64,000 nucleotides of DNA from Nitrospirota bacterium (lineage in GTDB: Bacteria > Nitrospirota > Nitrospiria > JACQBW01), in contig JACQBW010000005.1 of NCBI GenBank assembly GCA_016194305.1, positions 1 through 64,000 on the forward strand, given 5' to 3'. Position 1 is the stretch's first letter, and every line of letters starts with the position of its first letter. Positions 26,203 through 34,406 of this stretch are shown here, in pieces. The translations under genes were made by a program, and so were the position numbers. The notes under the pieces are model-generated. The model saw only the letters and a program-made list of their open reading frames with translations. It did no database searches and had not been told where the DNA came from.

Positions 26203-27444
26203 CTAATAGGCGTAAAAGGGACCGGTTCCCAGAGGGGTGGACTGTCCTTGATAGCCAAAATAGACGGTCCGTCCCAGGAAAAAGGGAAATCCCCAGATAA
26301 ATCCAAAGGAAGGGGTCGACACAATGCCGAGGTTATTGAAAACCAGATTATTGGTACTAAACAGATTCAACTCGTTGCCCATTTTGAAGGAGATGAGTTG
26401 CGGAATATTACCTGAAGCCAAATTGATCGCTGTCAGGGAAAGGGTTGTCGTAGGGCAAAAGAATCCGTTCGGGACACTATTGACGATACAGTGCGGGATC
26501 ACGGAATCTGGAACCATAAATCCGTTGGTTCCGCTGTCGATATACGCCGAATATTGGTTAGTACTGGTCGTTCCATAATCAGCGTAGGTCGTGTCCAGAT
26601 AACCGTAATTTGGATCGACGGGATAGCGCAACGCTCCCGAGGCAACCCCGTTGTTGGTCTCCGTTCCAATACCGAGAACGAGGGCGCCGGTCAAATAGGG
26701 AGCCCCATTATCCGCCACCTGCGGGAACATGAGAGCGATACCGTTAGAATCAGTCGGAAGGAGAAATACGGGATTCCAAACCGGAGAAGATGGAATGGTC
26801 GAGTAGACAGGACCCGAATTAAAGGCCGCACAACTGTTGTTCCCTGTCGAACAGGAATAATAAATGCCGGCATCGAAAGGAAAGAAATCCAGTCCCAGGA
26901 TTCCGTTAGCCGCCAATTGATTTTGCTGAGCGCCAGGAGAGGTGATTAATGTCACAAAGCTGGTTCCGCATTGGGTGTTTGGAATGGCGCTATTGAAAAA
27001 AGTTGAATCGATGACCTGAATGGGTACGGTTACCGCCGGTTCCCCGCCCAGAATGACATCCGTAATTTGAACCGGTCCCCAGAGAGCGGAGCCATCGCCA
27101 AAAAGCGCGCATTGTGCAACATTCCGTCCAGATGAGTCGTAAGTATAAGGGAGCGTAATTGAAGGAGGAATTTTACTCTTGAAAATTCTTAATCCGATCG
27201 AGCCGGTATCGACAAGGATATCCGGGATCATCTGACAGATGGAGGTGCCCGGCTGGCAAATTTTTATACTAACGCAAGGGGCGTCCGGAACGGAGCCCTG
27301 TCCGGCGCAAAGACCGCTTCCCCCCGCTGTCACGCTCAAAACATTGGGACCCTGGGGTCCGAACGAAGGGAGATTGGTATTAGATCCGCTCCCGCAGCTG
27401 ACTGCAAACCAGACAACCGCTCCCCAGGTGAGCCCACGTTTCAT
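26203..27444 (-). CDS. DUF3443 lipoprotein with pepsin-like motifs
   Basis: The ATG at 27444 has AAGGAGAT before it and gives 413 residues with a lipobox (FAVSC, Cys 17). The family is DUF3443, adjacent as usual to DUF2844. Residue by residue it shows, in the correct order for an A1 aspartic protease: DTGS (79-82, ILVDTGSIGLRIF), a flap-like FGDGS (115-119), GILGL (181-185) and DSGT (303-306, YIDSGTNGFMVP). Pepsins have DTGS, YGTGS, DGILGLG and DTGT at equivalent places. I infer a periplasmic or outer-membrane aspartic peptidase fold. Several Cys pairs suggest disulfides. It is last in the operon with the pilus ATPase and CheY-like genes. Confidence 0.85.
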   Translation of the reverse strand: MKRGLTWGAVVWFAVSCGSGSNTNLPSFGPQGPNVLSVTAGGSGLCAGQGSVPDAPCVSIKICQPGTSICQMIPDILVDTGSIGLRIFKSKIPPSITLPYTYDSSGRNVAQCALFGDGSALWGPVQITDVILGGEPAVTVPIQVIDSTFFNSAIPNTQCGTSFVTLITSPGAQQNQLAANGILGLDFFPFDAGIYYSCSTGNNSCAAFNSGPVYSTIPSSPVWNPVFLLPTDSNGIALMFPQVADNGAPYLTGALVLGIGTETNNGVASGALRYPVDPNYGYLDTTYADYGTTSTNQYSAYIDSGTNGFMVPDSVIPHCIVNSVPNGFFCPTTTLSLTAINLASGNIPQLISFKMGNELNLFSTNNLVFNNLGIVSTPSFGFIWGFPFFLGRTVYFGYQGQSTPLGTGPFYAY

Positions 27445-27448
27445 CGAA

Positions 27449-27922
27449 CTACCGGATCTCCTTTTCAGTGACACCGGTCGGGAAAAGCGAGGGGACGAAG
27501 GCTCTTCCCATGAGCGACCTTCTCCTTCCACCGGTTTCGACCACAAGATGATCTGTCTTCATGACAATCGGAACGCGCCTTAAACGATTGTCTTTTCTTC
27601 GTTCGACCCATCCTTTTTGAAATTCTTCAAAATATTTTCCAAACAGCTTCTCGAAATCAGGAAAACCCGCTCCCTTCCAGGTTACTGCAAAGATCGTCCC
27701 GTTCGAATCAACATATTCTTCCAGGGTCATCGAGGGGCTTTTGAGTGTCTCCAGCCTGTACCCGTTTTTCTCTCTTGCGGGTTTTCTCTCGCCAGAGAGC
27801 CTTTGACGATCCGATTCAATGCTATTTTGGTCTTCTCCCAATACCGCCAGGGCAGGAACTGCCGCAAGCCCCAGGAGACTGACTAAAATTGAAAAACCGA
27901 GGATCTTGGGTCTGATAGGCAT
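27449..27922 (-). CDS. DUF2844 family secreted protein
   Basis: This 157-residue protein has a signal peptide (ILGFSILVSLLGLAAVPALAVLG) and the DUF2844 pattern YRLETLKSPSMTLEEYVDSNGTIFAVTWKGAGFPDFEKLFGKYF, reduced here to its key parts T-L-x-E-Y-V-x-x-x-G-x-I-F-A-V-x-W-x-G. The stop lies four bases before the DUF3443 start, and these two families are regularly neighbours, so they probably act together. The function is unknown. If DUF3443 is a protease, this protein could be its partner, inhibitor or substrate; that is inference. Confidence 0.85.
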   Translation of the reverse strand: MPIRPKILGFSILVSLLGLAAVPALAVLGEDQNSIESDRQRLSGERKPAREKNGYRLETLKSPSMTLEEYVDSNGTIFAVTWKGAGFPDFEKLFGKYFEEFQKGWVERRKDNRLRRVPIVMKTDHLVVETGGRRRSLMGRAFVPSLFPTGVTEKEIR

Positions 27923-27964
27923 TTTTATTTAAGGGTTGAAGGTGGCTGACAAAAACTGTTGAAT

Positions 27965-28342
27965 TTAGGAGAAAGTCTCCATGACCTGCTTGATTTTTTC
28001 TTCGTCGTAGGGTTTTAATATGTAATGTTTCGCACCTTCCTTCAGACAAGAAAGGACCGTCTCCTGAGAAGAGACTGAACTGACCATGATAGCGGCCACT
28101 GCCGGATCAACCTGTTTGAGGAGCCTTAAACATTCCAGTCCCCCCAGTTGCGGCATGATCATATCGATCATGACGATATCCGGTTTGGTCTCTTTGTATT
28201 TGGTAATGGCCATTATCCCGTTTTCTGCCATGCCTGCCACTTCGAATCCGAGTCCTTCCAATATCTTTTTGAGGTGGTTTCTTAACGCGCTCGAATCGTC
28301 CACGATCAAAATCGATTTCTTGCCTTTCTTTTTTTCGGCCAT
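27965..28342 (-). CDS. CheY-like single-domain response regulator
   Basis: This 125-residue receiver domain has an acidic pair (ILIVDDSS), a phosphorylation-site Asp (IVMIDMIMPQLGG), a switch Ser (IMVSSVSSQE) and the conserved Lys in ILKPYDEEK. The form is close to chemotaxis CheY. It is located 31 bases after the pilus ATPase gene on the same strand, which suggests a role in controlling pilus motility (compare PilG/PilH), although no kinase or methyl-accepting protein is nearby. A lysine-rich MAEKKKGKKS tail precedes the domain. Confidence 0.92.
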   Translation of the reverse strand: MAEKKKGKKSILIVDDSSALRNHLKKILEGLGFEVAGMAENGIMAITKYKETKPDIVMIDMIMPQLGGLECLRLLKQVDPAVAAIMVSSVSSQETVLSCLKEGAKHYILKPYDEEKIKQVMETFS

Positions 28343-28373
28343 GCTTAAGAACTTCTCCTTTTTTCCTGTTCGT

Positions 28374-30089
28374 CTAAGTAATTTCGGATCGGGTGGCGCG
28401 GAGGACCTCTTCCGAAGTGGTTAAGCCCGACAAGATTTTTTTGATGCCGTCCACTCTCATCTCGGCAAAACGGTTCTGAAAGGCCGCTTCCTTCATGGTT
28501 TCGATGGAAGCCCCTTCAATGATTAATTCTCTCAGCTGTTCGTCTATGAGCAGAACTTCATGTATACCGATTCTTCCCTTATATCCTTTCTTCTTACACT
28601 GACTACACCCTTTTCCCTTATAAAAGAGGACTCCTTCCGTTTCCAGGTCCTCCAGTCCAAACCGCGCTAGTTCGGCCGTTTTGGGTCGATACGATTCTTT
28701 GCATTCCTGGCAAATCTTCCGGACCAGACGCTGGGCAACCACGCCGAGAATCGACGGAGCGAGTAGAAACGGCTCAATCCCCATATCCACCAGACGGGTA
28801 ATGGACGAGAGGGCGTCATTGGTGTGGAGGGTGCTAAACACCAGATGTCCCGTCAGAGCTGATTCGGTTGCGATTTGACCCGTTACGGTATCCCGGATTT
28901 CGCCGATCATGATCACGTCCGGATCCTGCCTCAAAATCGCACGCAGGGCCGTCGCAAAGGTCAGGTCTTTCTTTAAATTGACCTGAACCTGGTTGACTAA
29001 AGCAAGCTGATATTCAACCGGATCTTCAACCGTAATGATATTTTTCTCGATCGATCGAATCGTATTGAGTATCGCATATAAGGTCGTGCTTTTTCCACTC
29101 CCGGTCGGTCCGGTAACCAGCACAATGCCATGCGGCTGAAAGATAATCTGGGACAGCCGGTCATAATTATCCTCCGAAAATCCGAGATCTTCGAGCTTGA
29201 CCTGAATTTTTGAACGGTCCAGTAACCGGAGGACGATTTTTTCACCGAAATGGGTCGGCAGCGTCGAGACTCTCAAATCGATCTCTTTCTTCTGGTGAAA
29301 AAACTGGATTCTCCCGTCCTGGGGCTTTTGTCTCTCCGAAATATCGAGATTCGACAAAATTTTAAACCGGGAGACCACTGCCGGATGAAGACTCATCACA
29401 AAAGAGGCCTGTTCTTTGAGAACGCCATCAATCCGATATCGAATCATCAGTTTGGTTTCGGCCGGCTCGACATGAATGTCGCTCGCGCCTTCTTCAACCG
29501 CTTCCATCAGGATTTTGTCGACCAATTTAATGATCGGAGTCTCTTTGCCCGCCTTTTTTAACTTTTCGACATACCCGGCAGTTCCTTCAGACGCGCCGTT
29601 TTCCTGGAGATCCGTTTCAACCGAAATCGATCTCGGTCCTTCGGTATAGTTTAATTCGATAAATTTTTCCAGCTGGGACCTTAACGCCAGAACCGTCTGG
29701 ATCTTGTACTTGTTATCCAGCCCCAGGGCGGTCAGCGTATCCAGCGAAGTCGGATCGGCCAGGGCGATGGTCAGCTCCTTTTCAAATAAAAACAGGGGAA
29801 GAAACAAAAATTTGGTGGCCACGCTCTCCGGAATGATCTTGATCAACTCTTTCGAAATGGTCACATCATCCAGATCGACGACGGCCATATTAAACTGGAC
29901 ACCTAACGCTTCCGTGACATCTTTCTCAGATGCAAATCCCAGATCAATCAAGAACGACCCGATCGGTCTGGACGGATCTCCGCTTTTGGCCTGTTCCTCG
30001 AGAGAATGGTTTAAATCTGCTTCGGTAATAATTTTTTTGTCGATCAGAATTTTGCCCAGCTTTTGTTCAACCGCTCTAGCGACCTTCAC
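28374..30089 (-). CDS. pilB: Type IV pilus extension / type II secretion ATPase (PilB/GspE family)
   Basis: This 571-residue ATPase has an N-terminal MshEN-like c-di-GMP-binding domain (LGKILIDKKIITEADL, IGSFLIDLGFASEKDV) followed by the secretion ATPase core. That core holds Walker A GPTGSGKST, an Asp box, Walker B IMIGEIRD, a His box (GHLVFSTLHTNDA) and the tetracysteine zinc site (CQEC and CSQCKKKGYKGR). It starts with GTG, overlapping the upstream zinc-ribbon gene as GTGA. A second homologue at 54758 has zinc ribbons fused to its C terminus. Whether this one drives pili or type II secretion cannot be decided from the window alone. Confidence 0.92.
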   Translation of the reverse strand: MKVARAVEQKLGKILIDKKIITEADLNHSLEEQAKSGDPSRPIGSFLIDLGFASEKDVTEALGVQFNMAVVDLDDVTISKELIKIIPESVATKFLFLPLFLFEKELTIALADPTSLDTLTALGLDNKYKIQTVLALRSQLEKFIELNYTEGPRSISVETDLQENGASEGTAGYVEKLKKAGKETPIIKLVDKILMEAVEEGASDIHVEPAETKLMIRYRIDGVLKEQASFVMSLHPAVVSRFKILSNLDISERQKPQDGRIQFFHQKKEIDLRVSTLPTHFGEKIVLRLLDRSKIQVKLEDLGFSEDNYDRLSQIIFQPHGIVLVTGPTGSGKSTTLYAILNTIRSIEKNIITVEDPVEYQLALVNQVQVNLKKDLTFATALRAILRQDPDVIMIGEIRDTVTGQIATESALTGHLVFSTLHTNDALSSITRLVDMGIEPFLLAPSILGVVAQRLVRKICQECKESYRPKTAELARFGLEDLETEGVLFYKGKGCSQCKKKGYKGRIGIHEVLLIDEQLRELIIEGASIETMKEAAFQNRFAEMRVDGIKKILSGLTTSEEVLRATRSEIT

Positions 30090-30475
30090 GACTCTTTGCC
30101 TTCTTTTAGACTTTCATGAATCAGGCGCTCAATCTCGTCCTGACTGACCTGCTTCTTTTCGTCTCTGGACGGTTTTCTCTTCCCCTTCGAGATTTTTTCG
30201 CTGTTGAGAAATTCCTGGATCGCTTTACTGGAGGAATACGAAGAGGTTTTCTTAACCTGGGAAGCGGAATTTTCTGAAGAAGAATCGGTTTCCTTCAAAA
30301 ACTCTTTGGGCGATGGACGGACGGCAAACGAACTCCCGCAGCTTCCACAATAATGGTCGCCCGAGAGATTGATAAAATGGCACTGTGGACAGGAAAAAAC
30401 CATTTTTATTCCACACTGGCCGCAGAAATGACGGCTTTCCAGATTAGAGGCATTACATTGTGCGCAGGTAATCAT
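30086..30475 (-). CDS. Double zinc-ribbon protein, pilus ATPase partner
   Basis: The ATG at 30475 yields 129 residues beginning M-I-T-C-A-Q-C-N. Two tandem zinc ribbons follow, CAQC..HFCGQC and CPQC..HYCGSC, then a low-complexity Ser/Lys-rich linker (SSSENSASQVKKTSSYSSSK) and a basic C-terminal helix. The stop overlaps the start of the PilB/GspE gene, so the products are co-translated. In the second pilus ATPase of this window a comparable pair of ribbons is part of the ATPase itself. A regulatory or scaffolding role for the ATPase is therefore likely. An upstream in-frame start would add 24 unrelated residues. Confidence 0.75.
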   Translation of the reverse strand: MITCAQCNASNLESRHFCGQCGIKMVFSCPQCHFINLSGDHYCGSCGSSFAVRPSPKEFLKETDSSSENSASQVKKTSSYSSSKAIQEFLNSEKISKGKRKPSRDEKKQVSQDEIERLIHESLKEGKES

Positions 30476-30519
30476 AACGAGGCTTTCCGCTAAAAATGTG
30501 AATAAGGGAGATCTCTCTA

Positions 30520-30547
30520 AGGATAACAAAGGACCTTGATTTGTCAA
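30520..30547 (-). promoter_or_regulatory. Candidate promoter of the pilus ATPase operon
   Basis: The reverse strand has TTGACA (30542-30547), a 16-base spacer and TATCCT (30520-30525), a sigma-70-type match about 45 bases ahead of the zinc-ribbon start. It lies in the gap after the metal-uptake operon, so the pilus operon need not depend on readthrough. Confidence 0.45.
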
Positions 30548-30581
30548 ATTCCGGAATACTGAGAATGGATGACGAAAGTCG

Positions 30582-31550
30582 TTATTTTAAAACGGAAGTC
30601 AGACTGTGATACATGGCGTCAAAATAGGAGATAATGTCTCCCCGCCTACTGGATGGATTCATTGATTCAGAAAGAATGACGGTATGCGCATGGAGTCTCA
30701 CCGCCAGGTCCGTTACCCGATCGAAATCGACAAAAGGAGGGCGCTCCGTAGCCGAAATGAGTACCAATGCGACGCGTTGATCTTTAAATCGCCGGGCCAA
30801 TTCTTTAAAACGCGCTTCATCGGGCCGATTCATCTCTTTGGGTTCAATGTAACTGACGATTTCCAACCCATGCCTTAGGGCCAGATAGTTCCAGCTTCGG
30901 TGGTAGGCAATGATCTTTTTTCCCCTGAAAGGGGCCATACTGTCGTCCCACTCCTTGATCTTGTTTTTTAACCGTGAGATCAATCCTTCTGCGGTCGAGT
31001 CATAGATTTTGGAATTGGCGGGGTCCACCCGGATAAAAGCATTCTTGATCTGTTCAATCATCGGTATCGTATTGGCGGGGTCCAGCCAATAGTGGTGATT
31101 CTTCACATTTTGATTTAAGCCGTTTTTTAACAGGAGTTCCTGAAATCGACTTCCGGCAAGTTCCTGATCCGGATAAGGCAAGAGAACCACCCCGTGAGAA
31201 AGGGTAATATACCCTCCCGCTCCCTGCTGGATTTTCTTGTTCTTGACCTCCTTAATCAAGGGACCTAACCAGCCTGCTTCAAGCTGTTCCCCATTGACAA
31301 AGAAGAGATCCGCCTGCTCAAGCCATGGAAGATGGCTGAGATCGGGTTCGACGCTATGAGGATCAATATCGGCGCCGACAATCCAGCGCGCGTCAATGAA
31401 CTCGCCCCCGACCTCTTTCGCCAAAAGAGCCTCATGTTCCGTGGTCGCCATGACTAAAATTTTACCTTCCGCCAGGCCTTGATAGCTCAAGACCGACAGA
31501 AAAAAAAGGGAAAATAACTTTACGACCAGACGATTTTTATCCTTCGCCAT
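30582..31550 (-). CDS. Metal ABC transporter substrate-binding protein 1 (cluster A-I, ZnuA/MntC type)
   Basis: This periplasmic protein of about 322 residues has a signal peptide (LFSLFFLSVLSYQGLAEG). Likely metal ligands are the His in G-A-D-I-D-P-H-S-V-E-P, the His in N-H-H-Y-W-L-D-P and the His in A-Y-H-R-S-W, all at the positions of the ZnuA/PsaA family. The family binds Zn(II), Mn(II) or Fe(II). The flexible His-rich loop of classical zinc proteins is absent. GGAG lies eight bases before the ATG at 31550. It is the last gene of a six-gene operon and one of three paralogues there; it is closer in sequence to the copy at 34407 than to that at 33375. Confidence 0.9.
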   Translation of the reverse strand: MAKDKNRLVVKLFSLFFLSVLSYQGLAEGKILVMATTEHEALLAKEVGGEFIDARWIVGADIDPHSVEPDLSHLPWLEQADLFFVNGEQLEAGWLGPLIKEVKNKKIQQGAGGYITLSHGVVLLPYPDQELAGSRFQELLLKNGLNQNVKNHHYWLDPANTIPMIEQIKNAFIRVDPANSKIYDSTAEGLISRLKNKIKEWDDSMAPFRGKKIIAYHRSWNYLALRHGLEIVSYIEPKEMNRPDEARFKELARRFKDQRVALVLISATERPPFVDFDRVTDLAVRLHAHTVILSESMNPSSRRGDIISYFDAMYHSLTSVLK

Positions 31551-31601
31551 CAATGGACTCCAAAACGATTTCTTTCATTATGTTTGTTTCTTGAAATTCG
31601 C

Positions 31602-32513
31602 CTATTTAATAAAATACCGCCTGAGAAGACCTGGCAGCAGGAAGAAGGAAGAAACGGTCAACATGGCTGATCCGGTTGGCAGAGAGTAGACAAAAGAAAA
31701 ATAAAACCCGAATAACGCTGACAAAAGGCCAAATATCGTGGCCAGAACAAAAACCCGCTTGATGTGGTCAGAAACCAAAAGGGCCGAAGTCGCCGGTATC
31801 ACCATAAATGAAAAGACCGGCAAGGCACCGATTGCACTGATGGATATTGAAATCGCCAGAGCAAATGTAAAGTAGAGCAGCTGATTGAACGCGACCGCTT
31901 TGATACCCATTGCCCTGGCGGACTCGGCATCGAAAGAGGAAAAGAGAAATTCCTTATGGAGCAAGGCATGAATCGCAAAGATCAACAATGAAGCCCCTGC
32001 CAAAAGAAACAGCTGTTTATCGGAAACAAAAACCGCGTTTCCGAATAAAATATTATCGATTTCATGAGTCTCCACAGCGACCTTGTCGAGGATCAGCAGG
32101 ACGAGACCCGCAGGCAGGACATAGCTGATCCCGACAATGGATTCCCGTGTAATCTTCCTTTCCCCGACCTGAATGGCCAACAGGAGCGCGGCGACCACTG
32201 CAAAAAGAAACGATACCAACGCAGGAACTGAAAGAAATCCGCTCTGTTCTCCCTCGGTAAAATGTACTCCGAAAAAGAGTCCCATGACGATGGAGATCGC
32301 AATTCCCAAGGCGGAAACTTGCGACAGTGCGGCACTGACGAAGACGATCCGCTTGAGAACAATGAACACCCCGAGAAATGAACTCACCAGAGCCGCCAGC
32401 GTACAGGCCAGAATGCCGCTATAAAGGAGCGGCATCGCATCGAGGAAGCTCATGCCATTGCTTTCGACGAGAAGAATTCTGGAGAGAAGCGGAATATGAC
32501 GAAGCCAGTCCAT
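31602..32513 (-). CDS. Metal ABC transporter permease (ZnuB/MntB type)
   Basis: This 303-residue integral membrane protein has about eight helices and the ABC-3 permease family features, with ISISAIGALPVFSFMVIPATSALL near the C terminus and FLGVFIVLKRIVFVSAALSQVSALGIA near the N terminus. Both fit the coupling region of ZnuB/MntB. It begins three bases after the ATPase stop codon and is the only permease in the operon, so it must serve all three binding proteins. Helix-internal His and Glu residues cannot distinguish zinc from manganese. Confidence 0.91.
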   Translation of the reverse strand: MDWLRHIPLLSRILLVESNGMSFLDAMPLLYSGILACTLAALVSSFLGVFIVLKRIVFVSAALSQVSALGIAISIVMGLFFGVHFTEGEQSGFLSVPALVSFLFAVVAALLLAIQVGERKITRESIVGISYVLPAGLVLLILDKVAVETHEIDNILFGNAVFVSDKQLFLLAGASLLIFAIHALLHKEFLFSSFDAESARAMGIKAVAFNQLLYFTFALAISISISAIGALPVFSFMVIPATSALLVSDHIKRVFVLATIFGLLSALFGFYFSFVYSLPTGSAMLTVSSFFLLPGLLRRYFIK

Positions 32514-32516
32514 TAG

Positions 32517-33353
32517 TTAATAAGGCCTCTTTTTAACCGGTGCGGGACGCTGCGGGTGGGGATGGGGGTGAGAGTGGTTTTGGTGGGCATGGCTATGTTT
32601 GACTTCGTGGCTATGTACCACGACATATTTTTGCCCATGAAGATTGTGGACATCGAGATCAATTTTATAGATCTTTTTCAGATTTTCATCTGTCAGTAGA
32701 CCTTCTGTGTCCCCTGATTCAAAAATTCCATCGCCATGGATAATAATCAAATTCTTGGCATAATTCGCAATCAGATTCAAAATATGGGTAATCATCAAGA
32801 TGGTAATATTCGATTCTTCATGCAGCGACATGATCAACTTCATGATATTACTTTCCCCTTCGATATCCATCGCATCGGTTGGCTCATCCAGAATGAGAAT
32901 GTTGGGGTCCGTTGCAAGCCCCCTGGCGATGAGAACCCGCTGTTTCTGCCCTCCCGAAAGCTCCCGGAACGGTTTTCTGGCCAACTGCGGAATGCCGACT
33001 TTTTCAAGAAGATCTGATGCAATCTGCCGGTCTTTTGGCCCTACCCTTTTGAAGAGTCCAATTTTGGAGTAGCGCCCCATCAGAACAACATCGAGCGCCG
33101 TCAGAGGGAAAATATCGTCTAACGTTCCCCGCTGGGGAACATAACCGACGATCAGATCCGGACTCTTCTCAATGGTTCCGTCGATCGGCGGCACCGATCC
33201 GAGAATGGTCTTGATAAATGTGGTCTTTCCGGCACCATTTGGACCGACAATTCCCCAGAAATCGCCATCCTTGATTTCCAACGAAATTCCGGACAGCAGA
33301 GACTTTTTGTGGTAGCCAATGGATAAATTTTTAAGGTGTATCTGCGCAGTCAT
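32517..33353 (-). CDS. Metal ABC transporter ATPase with His-rich C-terminal tail
   Basis: This 278-residue ATPase has Walker A GPNGAGKTT, signature LSGGQKQR, Walker B ILILDEPT and a switch His region typical of ZnuC/MntA. After the normal end of the family the chain continues about 40 residues into a His-rich tail with 11 His residues in the last 43, including HSHEVKHSHAHQNHSHPHPH. This resembles the metal-sequestering loops normally found in zinc-binding periplasmic proteins, here moved to the cytoplasmic ATPase. It could hold or sense incoming Zn(II), Ni(II) or Mn(II). It follows the second binding-protein gene by 21 bases. Confidence 0.92.
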   Translation of the reverse strand: MTAQIHLKNLSIGYHKKSLLSGISLEIKDGDFWGIVGPNGAGKTTFIKTILGSVPPIDGTIEKSPDLIVGYVPQRGTLDDIFPLTALDVVLMGRYSKIGLFKRVGPKDRQIASDLLEKVGIPQLARKPFRELSGGQKQRVLIARGLATDPNILILDEPTDAMDIEGESNIMKLIMSLHEESNITILMITHILNLIANYAKNLIIIHGDGIFESGDTEGLLTDENLKKIYKIDLDVHNLHGQKYVVVHSHEVKHSHAHQNHSHPHPHPQRPAPVKKRPY

Positions 33354-33374
33354 TGCTTAGTTCACTTTTAGGAA

Positions 33375-34334
33375 TCAACTATCTCCATGATTCGCGTTTT
33401 TAAATGCTTTTGAAAACTCTCCAAAAATCTTGTCAAAGAGAGCAAATACATCCGGTACGCCGAGCTCTTTACTGACCGAAGAGGGAACATTGACGATTTC
33501 CGCATGAGCCCGCTCTCCGATGGATCTTGCGATCTGGAGATTCTGGTAGTTTTCCATCAATATAATTTTGACATGGTCTTTCTTCATTTTTTCGACCAGC
33601 GCTGCCATGTAGGAGGCGCTAGGCGGGATCGTTTCATGCGGTTCGACATAATCTTCTATCTTCCAATGATAGCGTTCGGAAAGATAGGTCCAGCTCCGGT
33701 GATAACTGACTATTTTCTCTCCCCGGTAAGGGGCCATCATTTCATCCCATTCTTTAATCTTTTGAGTCAGTTTATCCGAAAATGTCTTCAAATTTGCCTG
33801 GTAAAAAGGCGCATTCCCGGGATCGGACTCTTCCAGAGCCTGTTCAATATTCTTTGCCATAATCAAATTGTTGGAAGGTTCCATCCAGTAATGATGATTC
33901 CCGATTTTCCCGGCGCTTAACAAGACCAGGAGACGGGCAAAAGGGGAATCCTTTAAGTCGTCCGCGTCATATTCGAGGAGAGGGACCTCTTTCGAGACGT
34001 CGACATAACCATGCTCGCCTTTCTGAATTCTTTGATTCCGGCAGAGGATCAGTGCCTGGGGAAGCCAGTTCAATTCCAGTTCCTGGCCATTGACCAGCAA
34101 AAGATCGGCTTTGTTTAGCAGGGGAACAAAGGCCGGGGTCGATGGAATTTCATGCGGATTCTGATAACCCTTTCCCAGAAAACGAGACTCGATCTTGTCG
34201 CCGCCAATCTGATGAGCCAGGTCTGCCCAATGCTCAAAGGTCGCCAGAACAAGCATTTTGGCCTGAACTTCCCGGGCAAGACTCGTCAGTAAAATAATGA
34301 ATAAAAATAGGTTTAAACTGCGTTTTTTCATCAT
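33375..34334 (-). CDS. Metal ABC transporter substrate-binding protein 2
   Basis: The 319-residue protein has a signal peptide (LNLFLFIILLTSLAREVQA) and the family's metal site: the His in Y-Q-N-P-H-E-I-P, N-H-H-Y-W-M-E-P and S-Y-H-R-S-W, then D-Y-V-E-P-H-E-T-I-P. Compared with its two paralogues it has W-M-E-P in place of W-L-D-P, and FEHWADLAHQIGG in place of TEHEALLAKE.GG, so its specificity may differ. It lies between the third binding protein and the ATPase on the same strand with short gaps. No typical zinc-loop is present. Confidence 0.9.
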   Translation of the reverse strand: MMKKRSLNLFLFIILLTSLAREVQAKMLVLATFEHWADLAHQIGGDKIESRFLGKGYQNPHEIPSTPAFVPLLNKADLLLVNGQELELNWLPQALILCRNQRIQKGEHGYVDVSKEVPLLEYDADDLKDSPFARLLVLLSAGKIGNHHYWMEPSNNLIMAKNIEQALEESDPGNAPFYQANLKTFSDKLTQKIKEWDEMMAPYRGEKIVSYHRSWTYLSERYHWKIEDYVEPHETIPPSASYMAALVEKMKKDHVKIILMENYQNLQIARSIGERAHAEIVNVPSSVSKELGVPDVFALFDKIFGEFSKAFKNANHGDS

Positions 34335-34406
34335 TTTAGGTTAAATTTAATCATGCCCGATTAGTGAACAAAGGTCAACTCTAATAGTAGGGGCTTGCGT
34401 CGGACA

